Below are positions 1 to 11,390 of a stretch of 64,000 bases of DNA, one piece after another. The stretch comes from Symbiodinium microadriaticum (lineage: Eukaryota > Sar > Dinophyceae > Suessiales > Symbiodiniaceae), in the NCBI GenBank assembly GCA_001939145.1, contig LSRX01000845.1, forward strand, positions 167,234 to 231,233, given 5' to 3'. A program made the translations under genes and the position numbers. Each line of letters starts with the position of its first letter. The first letter of the stretch is position 1. Below the pieces are notes generated by a model. It did not search any database. It saw only the letters and a list, made by a program, of their open reading frames with translations, and had not been told where the DNA came from.

Positions 1-88
1 TGAGGTCCATCGGACCCCACCCTGAGGTCCATCGGACCCCACCCTGAGGACCATCGGTCCCCCCCCTGGGGTCCATCGGACCCCCAAC
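1..88. repeat. Four tandem 22-bp palindromic repeats
   Basis: Four head-to-tail 22-bp units begin at 1, 23, 45 and 67. Each contains a 5-bp inverted repeat around the loop ATC. Units 1, 2 and 4 have GGTCC-ATC-GGACC. Unit 3 has GGACC-ATC-GGTCC, so both arms changed together and pairing is kept. A C-rich tail follows each palindrome. The array touches the window edge and may continue to the left. Confidence 0.9.
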
Positions 89-190
89 ACAAACCTTAAT
101 CCGAAGGAAGCCCTGAACCCCTCGCTCCACGTGCAAAGCAACCAGGCCGGCGCCACCACGGCCGTCGCCGCGAAGTGAAGAGCAGCAGGC

Positions 191-250
191 GGGGCTTTCG
201 GGGCTTTCGGGTTTCAGAGGTTTAGGTTTAGGGTTGGAGGGGTTTAGGGT
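191..250 (+). repeat. Telomere-like TTTAGGG motifs and GGGGCTTTC repeats
   Basis: GGGGCTTTC is repeated in tandem from 191, followed by degenerate TTTAGG/TTTAGGG motifs at about 219-248. TTTAGGG is the telomeric repeat reported for dinoflagellates and plants. The stretch is too short and irregular to be a telomere; an interstitial relict or chance are both possible. Confidence 0.45.
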
Positions 251-454
251 ATGGTGCGAAGTTCCGGGCCGGGTTAGGGATGCAAAGGTTTGGGAATGTT
301 CGGAAATTCCGGGTCTTTACTCGTCTCAGACTATGTATATATGCATGGACATATACCTTAGTTTTTTTCTAACTAAGACTTAAGAGGCTCCGCGGCTTCA
401 CGACACACACATACACATGCATGCACATACATACATTCATCCATGTACAATACA

Positions 455-640
455 TATAATATATATATATATACATACATATATTTATATTGCCTTCTAT
501 AAAATGCAATACTATAGTACGGAAAAGAACATGTTCTCATAATGCTAGCGAATATATATAGATATATATATATATATATATATATATATCATATATAGAG
601 AGAGAATATAGATATGTATAGAGAGAGAGAGAGAGATTTA
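455..640. repeat. TA and GA microsatellites
   Basis: Runs of alternating TA (about 456-475 and 555-588) are followed by GA runs (about 596-636). The GA run is followed directly by a G/C-rich segment (640-700), a pattern seen again at 55.8-57.1 kb. Confidence 0.9.
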
Positions 641-1960
641 GGGGGGAGGTTTGTCGAAGGTTCCGTGGGTGGGCCCCCCTGTGGCGAACCTAGGCGGGGA
701 CCGTCCGGCATTACTTCCTTTGGGCCATCCCCCTCTGTTGGGCCCTGATATAGGTTGCAGTAATGAAGGACTGCAGGAACTATGCTGGTACCTATGTAGT
801 TCAAACTGCGAAAGTCATGCAAACAAGCAGGCTAGACAGCACACTCTCCGATTGCTGGCCTACCTGGTCAAAATTGGTGTGCATTGAGGATTCGGGTGCT
901 TGAAGATTCCAACGCTCTGGATTTGTGGAAGGAAGTCTGCTCGGAAACAACGCAAGACGGCAGTGTTATTCGGGAGCAAGGGTTTATGGGTGCGGTGCTT
1001 CAGCAAATGGTATGTTGTGCTCTCTATGCAGTAGGGTTTATTGAGGTATTTATGGCCGGCATAGGTGTGGACTGTGGAGATTGTAGCTTAGCAGTGTGAC
1101 AAGCTCAGCCGCGGATTAGCACTAGCTACAGTGGATATTGGCTATCACCATGGGGATTCCGGATGAATCGATCTGGATGGTATTTGTGGGTGTGATTTGC
1201 CGTTTGTTCGTGTACAAGCTGAGGTACCACGCAGTTTACAAATCCTACGTGATTCGGATTTGTAGTAGGTGTGAAATGTCCAACGGTCTGCAGTTGGGGT
1301 TACCATAGTGATCATAGGCCTACATTGTATACCGGGCCGTGCAGCGACATGACATGAGCCGTTCTCGAAACTGTGCCACACTGTCTGTGACAGTGGTGGG
1401 GAGGGTGAGCACAAAGGCTTGGGAGATGGATTGATTGGGCAGCGGGTGGTGACCTGCCATAGAGTCTCAAACTCTGCAAGGCATCCGAGGGTCAAGCGCA
1501 TGCCCTCGAGAACCTGAAGAATCCGTATGCATCATGTTGCATCACAAGCGCCGTGCCAAAACAACCGCAGTAGCAGGTGTCTCGCCTTGCCGATGTCAGG
1601 AAGCGCAGCCTCGGCGTGCCCAGTAGAACATGAGCTGCAAGCGTGGCTTTGTGCACCTTGGGGTCTGCCACGAACTGCGCAAAGGAAGTGAGCCGCGAGC
1701 TCAGCCTCGGTTTGTCGGGGTTAAGCGAAATCTGGCATCACGAGACTTCACAGAGGCGTTCAGCCGGCAAATTCAATGTACTGTAAAGATTGGGCGGGGC
1801 TGTGTTTGCGCTGCGACCGTCCTCGTTGCGACCGACCCGCGACCACCCGAACTGCAGCAGCACGAGCGACAACAGTGACAGCGGCAGTTACAATTCCATC
1901 ACTGCTGCTATAGCCTCCTACGACTACGACCTGCGACCCACGACGAGGACGACGACTACT
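641..1960. other. No supported gene
   Basis: Short open frames exist on both strands, but none shows a recognisable domain or a phase-consistent exon chain. The first 60 bases are G/C-rich with short inverted repeats. I see no RNA gene. Confidence 0.5.
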
Positions 1961-2062
1961 GAACCAACCAACCAACCAACCAACCAACCAACCAACCAAC
2001 CAACTAACTAACTAACTTACTTACTTACAAACAAACACACAAACAAACAAACAAACAAACAA
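1961..2062. repeat. AACC / AACT / AAAC tetranucleotide tract
   Basis: About ten AACC units pass into AACT, then TTAC and AAAC units. Adjacent tetranucleotide blocks differ by one base, as expected from slippage plus point mutation. Confidence 0.92.
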
Positions 2063-2069
2063 CTTGCAA

Positions 2070-2415
2070 TCACAACAACAACTATCACAAGAACAACAAC
2101 AACGACAACGACAACTGCGACAACGGCAACACTACTGCTTCGGCTACTAGTCGTCGAAGTAGTACTCGTAGTCGTAGAAGCGACGGACAGCGACGGTCGT
2201 GGCAGACGAAGTCGACGTCATAGAACTTAGTAGCAATAGCTGTAGCAGCACCAGCAGGAGTAGTAGTATGGTGGTAGTGGTAGTGCTGGTGGTAGTGGTG
2301 GTAGTAGTAGTAGCAGTAGCAGTAGCAGTAGCAGTAGCAGTAGCAGTAGCAGTAGCAGTAGTAGAGGAAGAAGCAGAAGTAGTAGCAGCAGCAGAAGGAG
2401 GAGTAGTAGTAGTAG

Positions 2416-2463
<48 letters not shown>

Positions 2464-2712
2464 CAGGAGCAGCAGCAGGAGCAGGAGGAGTAGTAGTAGT
2501 AGTCGTCGTCGTCGTCGTCGTGGTAGTAGTAGTAGTCGTCGTAGTCGTCGTCGTCGTCGTCGTAGTAGTAGTAGTAGTAGTGGTAGTAGTAGTAGTAGTA
2601 GTAGTAGTAGAAATCGCGTAGTAGTCGTCGTCGTAGTAGTAGTAGTGGCAGCAGCAGCAGCAGGAGGAGGAGTAGTAGTAGTAGCAGTGGTCGTAGCAGC
2701 AGTAGCAGGTAC
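2070..2712. repeat. Long mixed trinucleotide tract (GTA, GCA, GTC, GGA)
   Basis: About 640 bp of trinucleotides, in blocks of AGT, AGC, GTC and GGA. It opens long low-complexity frames on both strands (poly-Val/Ala on plus; poly-Thr/Tyr/Leu on minus). These frames have no non-repetitive flank that looks coding, so I annotate the tract as repeat. Confidence 0.9.
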
Positions 2713-4300
2713 ACACTGCGGGGCCTTGTTTTTCCCAGCATAAACCTTCGCGATGTTTGGTGAGTTGTAGCTTGAAGCTTCCACTTGGACTGATTTCAGA
2801 TCGAGGCTGCAGGGCATTCCACCATCTACTAGAGCAGCAGCAGCAATCGTAGTGACGGTGGCGATTGTGTGAGTTAACCCTCTCCATACGGCTATAACTT
2901 GATTTTCCATCATGCAATCACCTCGTGACTGTTCCCGACGACACACTCAAGTGCGGGTACCTCAGTGATTGGTGCAGCTCGCACGTTGTTGACCGAGTTG
3001 TCTGCGGGAAACGGAATACTGACGCATTAATTGGGTCGAGTCATTGGCTGCCTGTTGATCTGATGTTGCCTTTCTGCCCCGCTCACCCGTTGCCACACAA
3101 ATGCTACGTAGCCGTTGTGTGGCAGGGGCGTTGCCAGTAACTGCCAGTACCAATCTGCAGCTGTGCAATTACATTGCGGAAGCGGCACTCTCCCTCCGCC
3201 GCAGACTTGAACAACTTCAGCTGCCGCTTGGCCTGGCTAACATCCTTTGCTTGTGGTGGAGTGCACCCCAGATGCCGCCTGCTTGACGGCTTGCGCAACG
3301 CCGCCCTCAGGCTCCTCAGCAAGCTTGCGGGCTGCAGCCTGATGAGAATCTAAGTGGAACCATGCTCCTCCAGTTCCGGTGGGCACGTTGGCAACACCTA
3401 GCAGCTAACTGGCTTTGCAGTTCTTCACATGACGACTCTTCTGAATCTCGATTTAGGCGGCAAAGCTGCGACATCCCCTCCAGCAAGATCGAGAACTGCT
3501 GGTGTTGCGAGGAGGGGTCGAAGGCCTCGGGATCCGATCATGATGTGCAGGCTTTACATCACGCTCGAGTTGTCTTTTCCTTTACATCTCTGGGACATAA
3601 AGAAGCAGATCGCCCAAGAGCAGCACCGACATGGTCCATCACGGGCAGACAGTCATGTGGCTTACAATGCTGGAACCGTGGTCGTAAGTTCACGCATCCT
3701 GCTGACAAGCCCCGGAGTTGTTCCTTAACACACTATGCTCAAGCCCGAAAGCAACGTATTGACTCCTCAGCATATGCAACGGCTGGAGATCGGTTGACAG
3801 GGATCTGGAGAGCAACTCCGAAAAGCATTGCATTGTACCTCAAGCTACTTCCTCAAGCTCATTCTTTGTCGCTTGGAGCTTCGGAGCAGCATGTAAGAAC
3901 GGGGCTGGGCCTAGGCATTGCCGGGATGTCCCTGGATTAGCGAAGTGACTCTTCTCACATCATGTGCCTCCCTCGCAGAAACTACCACCAATCCAGCACG
4001 TATCCGGCTCCCTTACACGTGCTGGCGGCATTGCAACAAATGGAGTTGCGGCAAATACAAGAACCTCGCAGAACTTAGCTTAGCAGATCTTAGCACATTA
4101 GCATCTATAGGATGTCTTCTGCTAGGCAGCATTCGCAGCATTCCTTTTAAAGCCTCACGCGTCAAGTCGGCAAGAAATTACATCAAAGACAACTGGCAAA
4201 GCTTTGTGTCTAGTTTGTGCTGGCTGTTTGTTCGTCTGATTTTGTGTCCACATGATGCAAAACTGAAGATGACGTCCAAAGTGTCTTCAACAATCCTGCT
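2713..4300. other. No confidently supported gene
   Basis: Open frames of 60-190 codons occur on both strands here, without a domain or a consistent exon series. A minus-strand stretch at about 3200-3320 and a plus frame at 3918-4304 have ordinary amino-acid composition and could be exon fragments, but nothing decides it. Confidence 0.4.
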
Positions 4301-4789
4301 GTAGGATCTTCTCTGTCGACATCTCCTTGCAGCTGCTCCCACCACTTCCCGTTCCCCTCCCTATATTGCTTGTACTGTGCCGCTTACGGAATTTGTCTCT
4401 TGCACACGAAGCAGTCTCAGACAGTGCGATTGACCGCAATATGTAGAGCCGTCGGAGGCTGCGTTCCCTGAAAAAGCATCAGCAGGTCCACAACCAGCGA
4501 GGGATGCGAGCAAGTGAACAACTCCAATTTGGAGTTCGGGTGCCCCAAAACAAATTGCTTTTGCCAGGAAAACTTCCCCTCTCAGCCCAGGACACATTTC
4601 TGACAGCCTGATCGTCCTTGCAATGCCAATGTAATGGCGCTGTAGGTGAAACACTGTTCTGCCTTTGGCAGTTTATGCCGATGCCTGCACCTACCAGACT
4701 CCATGCAAGAAAGCTCATATGGCAGCTTCTTTGGGGGTTCTGTCCATAAGCTCTTCCTGGAACAACCTTTCAGTGAGCAAAGGTCCAGC

Positions 4790-5267
4790 CAGGCAAAGTT
4801 TGCACAAGCAAAAAAGATGGGCCTCTGCATTGTCCGAACAAGGTTAGGAGGTTCAACGTCTTGCCGACTCATGCGAATGAACTCCAGCTCCTGACAAAAC
4901 AAACATGCGTTTGAATGCATAACTCGCACACCCGTAATGATCTTCAGCAAAATAAGAAAGTCGTCTCCTGGCTTCGAACGACGGATTTCAACCTGCTGTC
5001 TTCACTTGGTGGCTTGGCTGCCTGGCAGAGGGCCAAATGTCAGTTTGTCAAGTCGCTCAATCTGTGTTCCATTTTCCGCTCCATTCCGAGTCCGGCACGT
5101 GCTGAAAGAGGTTGGCAGCTATTTGTTTCACTTTGCTTCTCCTGCCATGGAACATGTCGCGCCTGGGGTAAGGAGGCCGAGCAAAGCACTTTGGCTTGAG
5201 CTGAGGAAAGAGCGATGCAATCTCACCAAACGTCGAACGCACGAGGGCTTCTGCCTCTTCAACAGAC
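4790..5267 (-). CDS. Possible exons of an M16 (insulysin-type) metalloprotease
   Basis: Two minus-strand stretches start after plausible acceptors. The one from 5267 reads SVEEAEALVRSTFGEI, like the segment after the catalytic half of insulysins where a serine, acidic residues and an LV..F pattern recur. The one from 4890 reads ELEFIRMSRQDVEPP then NLVRTMQ, like the later conserved helix with F..K...P. Order and spacing suit the family. The zinc-binding HxxEH motif was not found, so identity is an inference from weak similarity; an unrelated helical protein is equally possible. Confidence 0.25.
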
Positions 5268-7560
5268 CTGTTGCCGCCAGCACCGGTTCCAAGGCAATAC
5301 CAGCGCAAGTGCATGCAAGTGCCAACCGATTTCGACGCTTAAGATTTGAGTTGCTGCGTGCAAAAAGAGCTAGAGAACATGGGCCTACAGCCTCCCTATC
5401 GGCCCATTCGCTTCTCTTTTCGTGAAGCCCCGACCCGCTTTCGGCCGTGTGGTCACATGGTTTGCACATGTTCGTTCCTTCCTCGGAAGGGCACGGATTT
5501 TATGACGTCTGCGATGGTGGCACGTGGGCATGTGCGGCTTCATGGGCTGTCAAGTAAAGACCGACGCCCAGGTTCCCATTTCGACCTGGTGCCTTGCACG
5601 TGAGGGCAAGCTGCGTCATGGTGTGGTTCCTTTCCTTCCACAGCCTAGCGATGATTTCTGTAAGCTGCTTCCAAACACCAATGCTTTATGATGCTTTGTG
5701 TCACGAACACTTCGAAGCAATTTTACTCGACTGTGGCACGCTCGAACTGATCGCCTTGGCATCGATGAGCTTGCCATTGATGGGATGACCTGCTTCGAGA
5801 TTCTGCGAGGCAGTGCCGAGGCAGAAATGCAACATTGGATGTGTCTGCATTTGCTCAAATACGCAATGCGTCCAGGGTGCCCGTGTGTTCTCGTGTCGAC
5901 ATACCAAAAATTCAAGCGACAGTCAACAATCTACAAATCGTGAGCTACACGACAGCACTGCCCTGCAAACTCCGCATCTAGAGACGCATCCGCACAAGAG
6001 CCTTGTAAATCCATGCATGGTGCCAACAAACTTCGTACCAAATGGTAGAGACACCGGAACAACGTCGCTTCGAGGTGAAAGCACTCGCCACATGCCGCGT
6101 TTTCCCTCGGCATCTTGCCCGGCTCACAGCAACTCCAAGGAACCGACCTTTTCTTGATTGTTGGCCTTAATGGCTCCATATCAATAGCAACCGCAGAAAT
6201 GACCTGTTCTCTGAATTCTGTGCAAACCATGCACTGCTCTGAGGCGCAGACTTCAAGTTGGGCAGCATGCCTCGTGCAGGCCACTACAGGTGGCGCAGCA
6301 CGCAATCATGCTCAAACTCTCAGCACAACAACAAATGATCAAATAATGGCATGCATGAGGGTAAGAAAGCCCAGAACCAGAAGTCCGGCAGTAGAAACTT
6401 CAAAAAGTACTCTGGTGTGCCACAGTGCAGCATAAGCCCCAGGCCCCAGGGCATGCCCTCCATGCACTCCTGGTGCCTGCATATCACATGCTTGCATGCA
6501 CGCTTTCGCTTGCGACCTGAAGCAAACTCTTGCCTGATTGGTCTCGAGGTGGCGATGCATCCACTCCGGCCTTCATCAAGGCAAGCCCTCGCTTGACCTC
6601 CTCACACTGCCTCGCTGCTCTGGGGCGCTGACAAGCGCATTTCCCTGACAAGTCTGACCTTGGCCGGAGGATGCCTCAGTCTGTGTACTTAATGGAGGGT
6701 TTTGGGACCTTCTGTACAAGCGGGGACGATGAGCCAGACATCTCACACTGCCACTTCCCAGCCTTGTGTCTCGTAAGTTGGACTAAAGATAAACTTGCAA
6801 AAGCTGCAATTAGTCGTAGTTTGCCGGCGAAATGTCTTCTTGGGGATCAATTTTTGGCCTCGCTTCCACTGCAAAATCCGCTGGTAAAAAACTGCCTGGC
6901 GCGCTGGGATCTGGCAGCCCGACCCTCGGGGAAATAGAAGGGCTGCAGCTGACCCACCATGCAAGACAAGCCGGAAGTCCAGCTTCAGCTGCCTTCAAGC
7001 TTCGAGGGGGCTGCAGCACTACTGACGACCTCCCGGCCTGCAACTTTGAATCAGAACTTCGTCGTGGCTCATTTATGCAATTAGAGCTAAGCATCACCGA
7101 CACCGGCAACTCCACGTGTGTGCTGAGGCACTTCTAAAGTCCGCAAAATTCAGAAAAGTTCAAGCCAAAAGCCATAGCACCAAGCCCAGCTCCTGTCAAC
7201 CTGCGACTGCGACACCGTTTCAATTGTCTGCTACCTGCGGGACCCTGTCACCTCATGCGAGAAAAAGAACAAAAGTGCAACCGCAGCCCTGCCAGGCACG
7301 GTGGCATAAACGCAACTTCACGTCGCTTTTTTGTATTGGGTGGAAGCGATGCAGCTTAATTGTTGAACACATGATCAAGCATGTGCAGTGCTTACATCTG
7401 ATGGGATATTGGCATATTGGAGGTCATCTGCCCATCCCGCCCAGGTTACACCTGCGACTCCAGAATTAGCTGAGACGCTTGAGACCAGAATTAACACGTT
7501 CCGCGCGGGTTCTGACAGTACCGTGTGCGGGGCGCATCTGCCTGGAGCCCGGTGTTCACG
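5268..7560. other. No supported gene
   Basis: Minus-strand frames near 5616-5915, 5931-6305 and 6743-7115 look like ordinary sequence but give neither domain nor joined exons. This may be intron of the flanking minus-strand genes. No notable repeats. Confidence 0.4.
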
Positions 7561-7879
7561 GTGCAATGTTACGGGCTGTTGCTTGCTCTGACTTTTGATG
7601 TGAAGCTTCAGTCTCAGCCGCGTTTCAAACCACTCTCGCAGTTGTTCAGGTTGCGACACTCCCATGGGCAGCGGTAGAAGTCCGCTTTTTGTGGGTCGAC
7701 ACCTGTCGAAGCAGGAAGTACAACTTCATGCCTTCGCCATCGAATCGACGTCCTGGGTACCGCGCTTTTCCATTGCCTGTGCCGTCAGATCTGTGCGACT
7801 GAGTGCGGTAGATTGAAATGCTGCCTCGCCTTCAACACAGCAGCCTTGAACTTCTCAATGTCGTCCTTGAAACCTACAG

Positions 7880-9231
7880 AGTGTCAATAGCACCAAGCTT
7901 CCGAATCCAAGGGGCATAATTTCTGCCTGGATTGGACTTCTCCAGCACCTGCGAAAGCCAAAAAGGAGATGTGTGCGGGCGAGGCTTCAACACGAGGCAA
8001 AGTAGGATAAAGCAACGAGCCGCTGTGTGAGATCTGGCACACCCTAGTCTGTGTTCACTCGCCGCCCCCACCATAAACTGCTCCATGACGTTAAGGCGGT
8101 GCTGCTGCACGGGCCCAACGCCTCAAAGCACGCCATGTGACTCAGAGTGGTTTGTAGCCCGCAACACCACGCGGGGGCAGGGGGTGAACTCTCGGGGCAA
8201 CAGCGAGGCTACAACGGTCAGATCGCCCAGCCTTGTTGCTCCGCCTTGAGTGCCTTCGAGTTCTGAGTAATGACACTTCAACGTGCCGGGGCAATGGCCG
8301 GTGCCAGCGTGTCGTCGCATCAGTTCCAATCTCAGCAGTAACTAACTCTCAAGAAACAGCTGCAGGCCATGCTGGCATGCAGGCATGCGCAATCCGGGAA
8401 GCCAAGAAAGTGACAGGCTTGTGACTTTCTGGAAACGGAAAAAGTCGATGGTGATTCGGCGATTGTACACCTTCATAGCAGCAGCATCAAGAAGCACAAG
8501 TTTACCGAGCAGAAGCTCACGCATGTTGTCGACGTCACAACACGCTCTTACCTTGATCTTATCATAGTTCGACCAGAAACGAAGTGAAGGCAAGGACCTT
8601 ACTGAGCGAGCGCGTTGCTGGAGTTGGCTGGTACCGGCTGGAGGCCCCAGCTGCTGCAATGATCTCTGCAAGTGCATACATGGATTGATGAGCTGGCCTT
8701 GGAGGAAGCTCGTGCAGGTCGTGCACATTACACATGGGCTCGACGAGCCATCTGTGTGCCGCGCTATACCTGTAGCACAGCTCGATGAAGTCTTGCATTC
8801 GGAACCTGATCAACTCGGGTTCATTGTGCGGCTGCCGAATACACATGTTCCACCCGGCACGATGTTAAGAAGAGTGCTTTGCCAATGGCAACTTGGCAAA
8901 GTTGATCGAATTCGTGTTGAATGCATGAACGGGACCTTGCACCAGTTTCGAGTGTTATGATAGTTCCCGGAAGATCTCGTGAAATACCAGCCTGGACCTC
9001 TGAGCATGGCACAAGTGTAGTAGTCATCGTAGAACTCTTCCAGCTGACTGCTGGTAAGGTAGTGCACCTCAGTCCAAGGCTTGCAAAATGTTGGATCGCT
9101 GAGTTCGCAATTATTTTCTGTAGCAGGGCTCCCCGCAACACTTACCAGGATGAACTCTTCACCACGACACCCATCCAAAGGGCAACAGGCTGCTCATATG
9201 CGTCCCATTGCACTTCGATGGCTCTTCTTTC
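7880..9231 (-). CDS. Unidentified gene, several minus-strand exons
   Basis: A row of exon-like segments with splice signals. One ends at 9146 before a GTAAGTG donor and contains VQWDAYEQPVALWMG. One spans about 9050-8998 and reads SQLEEFYDDYYTCAMLR. One spans about 8813-8770 and reads LIRFRMQDFIELCYR. A segment near 8540-8440 contains MRELLLGKLVLLDAAAMK. One starts at 7948 after a TTTCGCAG acceptor and reads VLEKSNPGRNYAPW. I do not recognise the family. Aromatic and acidic residues suggest a globular protein. Right after the last exon another frame (FKDDIEKFKAAVLK, about 7860) opens out of phase, so either a small intron or a frameshift lies there. Confidence 0.45.
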
Positions 9232-9439
9232 TCTCATGGCCGGGGGGTTTGGCATTCTGGGCTGTTTTGCACGCGCCATGGATCGGGTTGTGGTGTTTAC
9301 TCTGCTAGTTGCACAAGAACCAATAAAGATTCGCCATTGAACGCTGCCAGGTCTTGGCTCTGGGCTTGGGCCGTTATTAGGCTTCAACTGCTCTACGGAC
9401 CCCATTCCAAAAAGTTCATGCTAATTGCCAGTCTGGGGT

Positions 9440-9464
9440 GGGGTGGGGGGGGGGGGCAGGGGGG
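9440..9464 (+). repeat. Poly-G tract
   Basis: G-rich run broken only by two T, with twelve consecutive G. It lies in presumed intron of the minus-strand gene around it. Confidence 0.85.
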
Positions 9465-9699
9465 AAGAGTACCGCTTTGTTAGGACCTTGTTTATGTTTA
9501 GCCAGAGGCACTGAGCAAGCAGCTGCACATTGAAGTTGAGCATCACTTTCCTTGCTCATCGGGACCCCGTTTCACAACCAAGGGCGTGCGGGGTCCGTGA
9601 TCAAGTACCAGTACCTCGAGCTCCGCTTTTTGAAGACACTACCAACAGGCGTAGAAGAAGAAGGACATGGAAGACAATATTGAGTAGCACCAGGTCTGA

Positions 9700-10960
9700 T
9701 GAATTCACTGGTAGCACGTGCTCTACAAATCTTCGTGCTTCGCAGCAGGAACAGCACAGCGGCTAGGGCTCCAGCTGTCCAGCTCTTCATCTCTTTGCAC
9801 ACGACATAAAACATGACCTGCGAGAAAGATTAAGCGGTGCATGTTAAACGCACTGAAACCTCCCAAACAAAAAGAAAAAGCCTGACATAGCTCGAGCTTG
9901 GAGAGGGCACAAAACCTTCATCGCCGGGCTTTCAGCAAAGACGTCACCCTGTTCAGGAGCGTGCAGTGCTGGGACAGCTGCTGCATCGTGACATAGAGGA
10001 AGCCGTCCCATGTGACCTCGAAGCACTGAAAGCTCAGGAGATCTGGAGTATTTCCTCTGTGTCTCGGTGTTGGATCCCGTTACTTGAAGTCTAGGAGTCT
10101 AGGCTGTGTCCTTGTAGCCGGCCAGATCGAGAAGCAGTATCATGATCTTGGCGACCTTGGCCAGAGCACCTTCTGTCCATGTTCCGACTGCCTCCCCACT
10201 GGCTTGGCATCCGGCCCACTGTCGATGGTTCCTCGAGTCTGCACATACCGCGCATGCCTCGCAGAGCCAGATGCTGAGGCCCCCGACTTGACCAGTCTGG
10301 TCATGCTCGCGGTGCTAACCTGAGAGTCTCGAACAAACCAAGGTTCTGGCACGGATCTGCCCCAAAAGCCCCGCACTTCGTCGGGCCCAACCCGGAGTGT
10401 GATGGAGTCGAACCGCTTAAGCCTCCCACCAAACAACCAAACAAGCAGCACCTTCGGTGCTCTCGAGTGTCTTTGGGGCGTGGCCTTTTAAAAGTCTTGA
10501 AGAACTGCATCACCCTGGCAGGCGGTACCAAAGCAAACAGCCTCAGTCTCCGATGGCAGCTTGAGCTTCCGGCAAGCGCGGTGTGATTTTCATGTCTTGC
10601 AGCAGCTCCACCACCTGAATTTCAAGCCCAAGTGTTTGTCCCTCAGTCGTCTTGTAACAGATCGGCCTCCGAAGCAGGTTCTGGTGGTTTATCGAAGGAG
10701 AAGTTTCCCAAGCATGCCCTGGCCACTTGCGTTTCACCGGTTGCATCTCTGGACGGCCGGCTTGCCTGAACACTCTCAAGACCTTGCTGGCAGTTGCGAG
10801 GAGAACTCCTTCCTCCTGGAAGTGGCAATGAGTGCACAGCAACCGCAGCAACCTCCCAGAACCGGGAAGACCCCCGGACCGGACCAGGACAACCCTTGGA
10901 CTTTGGAGCCCCAAGCTGTGGACAGAATCTGATGCAATGCTCCATGACGGAACGGAAACT
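9700..10960 (-). CDS. Unidentified exons, probably upstream part of the 7.9-9.2 kb gene
   Basis: Exon-like segments on the same strand as the 7.9-9.2 kb exons. One starts at 9817 after an acceptor and reads VMFYVVCKEMKSW then TAGALAAVLFLLRS, a likely membrane helix. One starts at 10025 and reads CFEVTWDGFLYVTMQQ. One runs 10314-10249 and reads TASMTRLVKSGASASG, ending at a GTATGT donor. A longer open stretch lies at about 10545-10800 (KVLRVFRQAGRPEMQP ... TLGLEIQVVELLQDMK). No family recognised. Joining them to the 7.9-9.2 kb exons is inference from strand and proximity. Confidence 0.4.
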
Positions 10961-11390
10961 GTCGGCAAGCTTATGTCATGCGCAGCACGCATCACCAACC
11001 TCATCATCTGTGCTTCTTTTCGACTTCCCCATTTCCTCCTGTGATGACACGCATCTCGCCCAAACTTCTATGCAATGCCTCAGCAATTCATAGTGGAAGC
11101 AGGAAGACTCCTAATCTGCGGTGGATGCCACTCTTCGATGGACCTCAAGGCACGATGAGTCGAAAAGATCGACTGGAGCTAAACGGTAGCAGTGCAAACA
11201 TGATTTGCACCTTATCGGCAGGTCATCTTCCGGACTGATCGGCCATCGCCTGATACCGCCACAGATGTCGATGTGTCTTCTTCAGCTTCCTTGCTTGCGT
11301 CCCTGGTTGCCTTTGCACCTCCAAGCCGCACGGAAGTAGAGGTGCCCTTCTTCTTGAGCCATGACGAACAGGGGAGATGAAACCTGGGGC

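Noticed and set aside
2085..2946. Long poly-Ala/Val, poly-Thr, poly-Leu and Tyr-rich frames
   Set aside because: Direct translations of a trinucleotide tract on both strands; no unique protein-like sequence attached.
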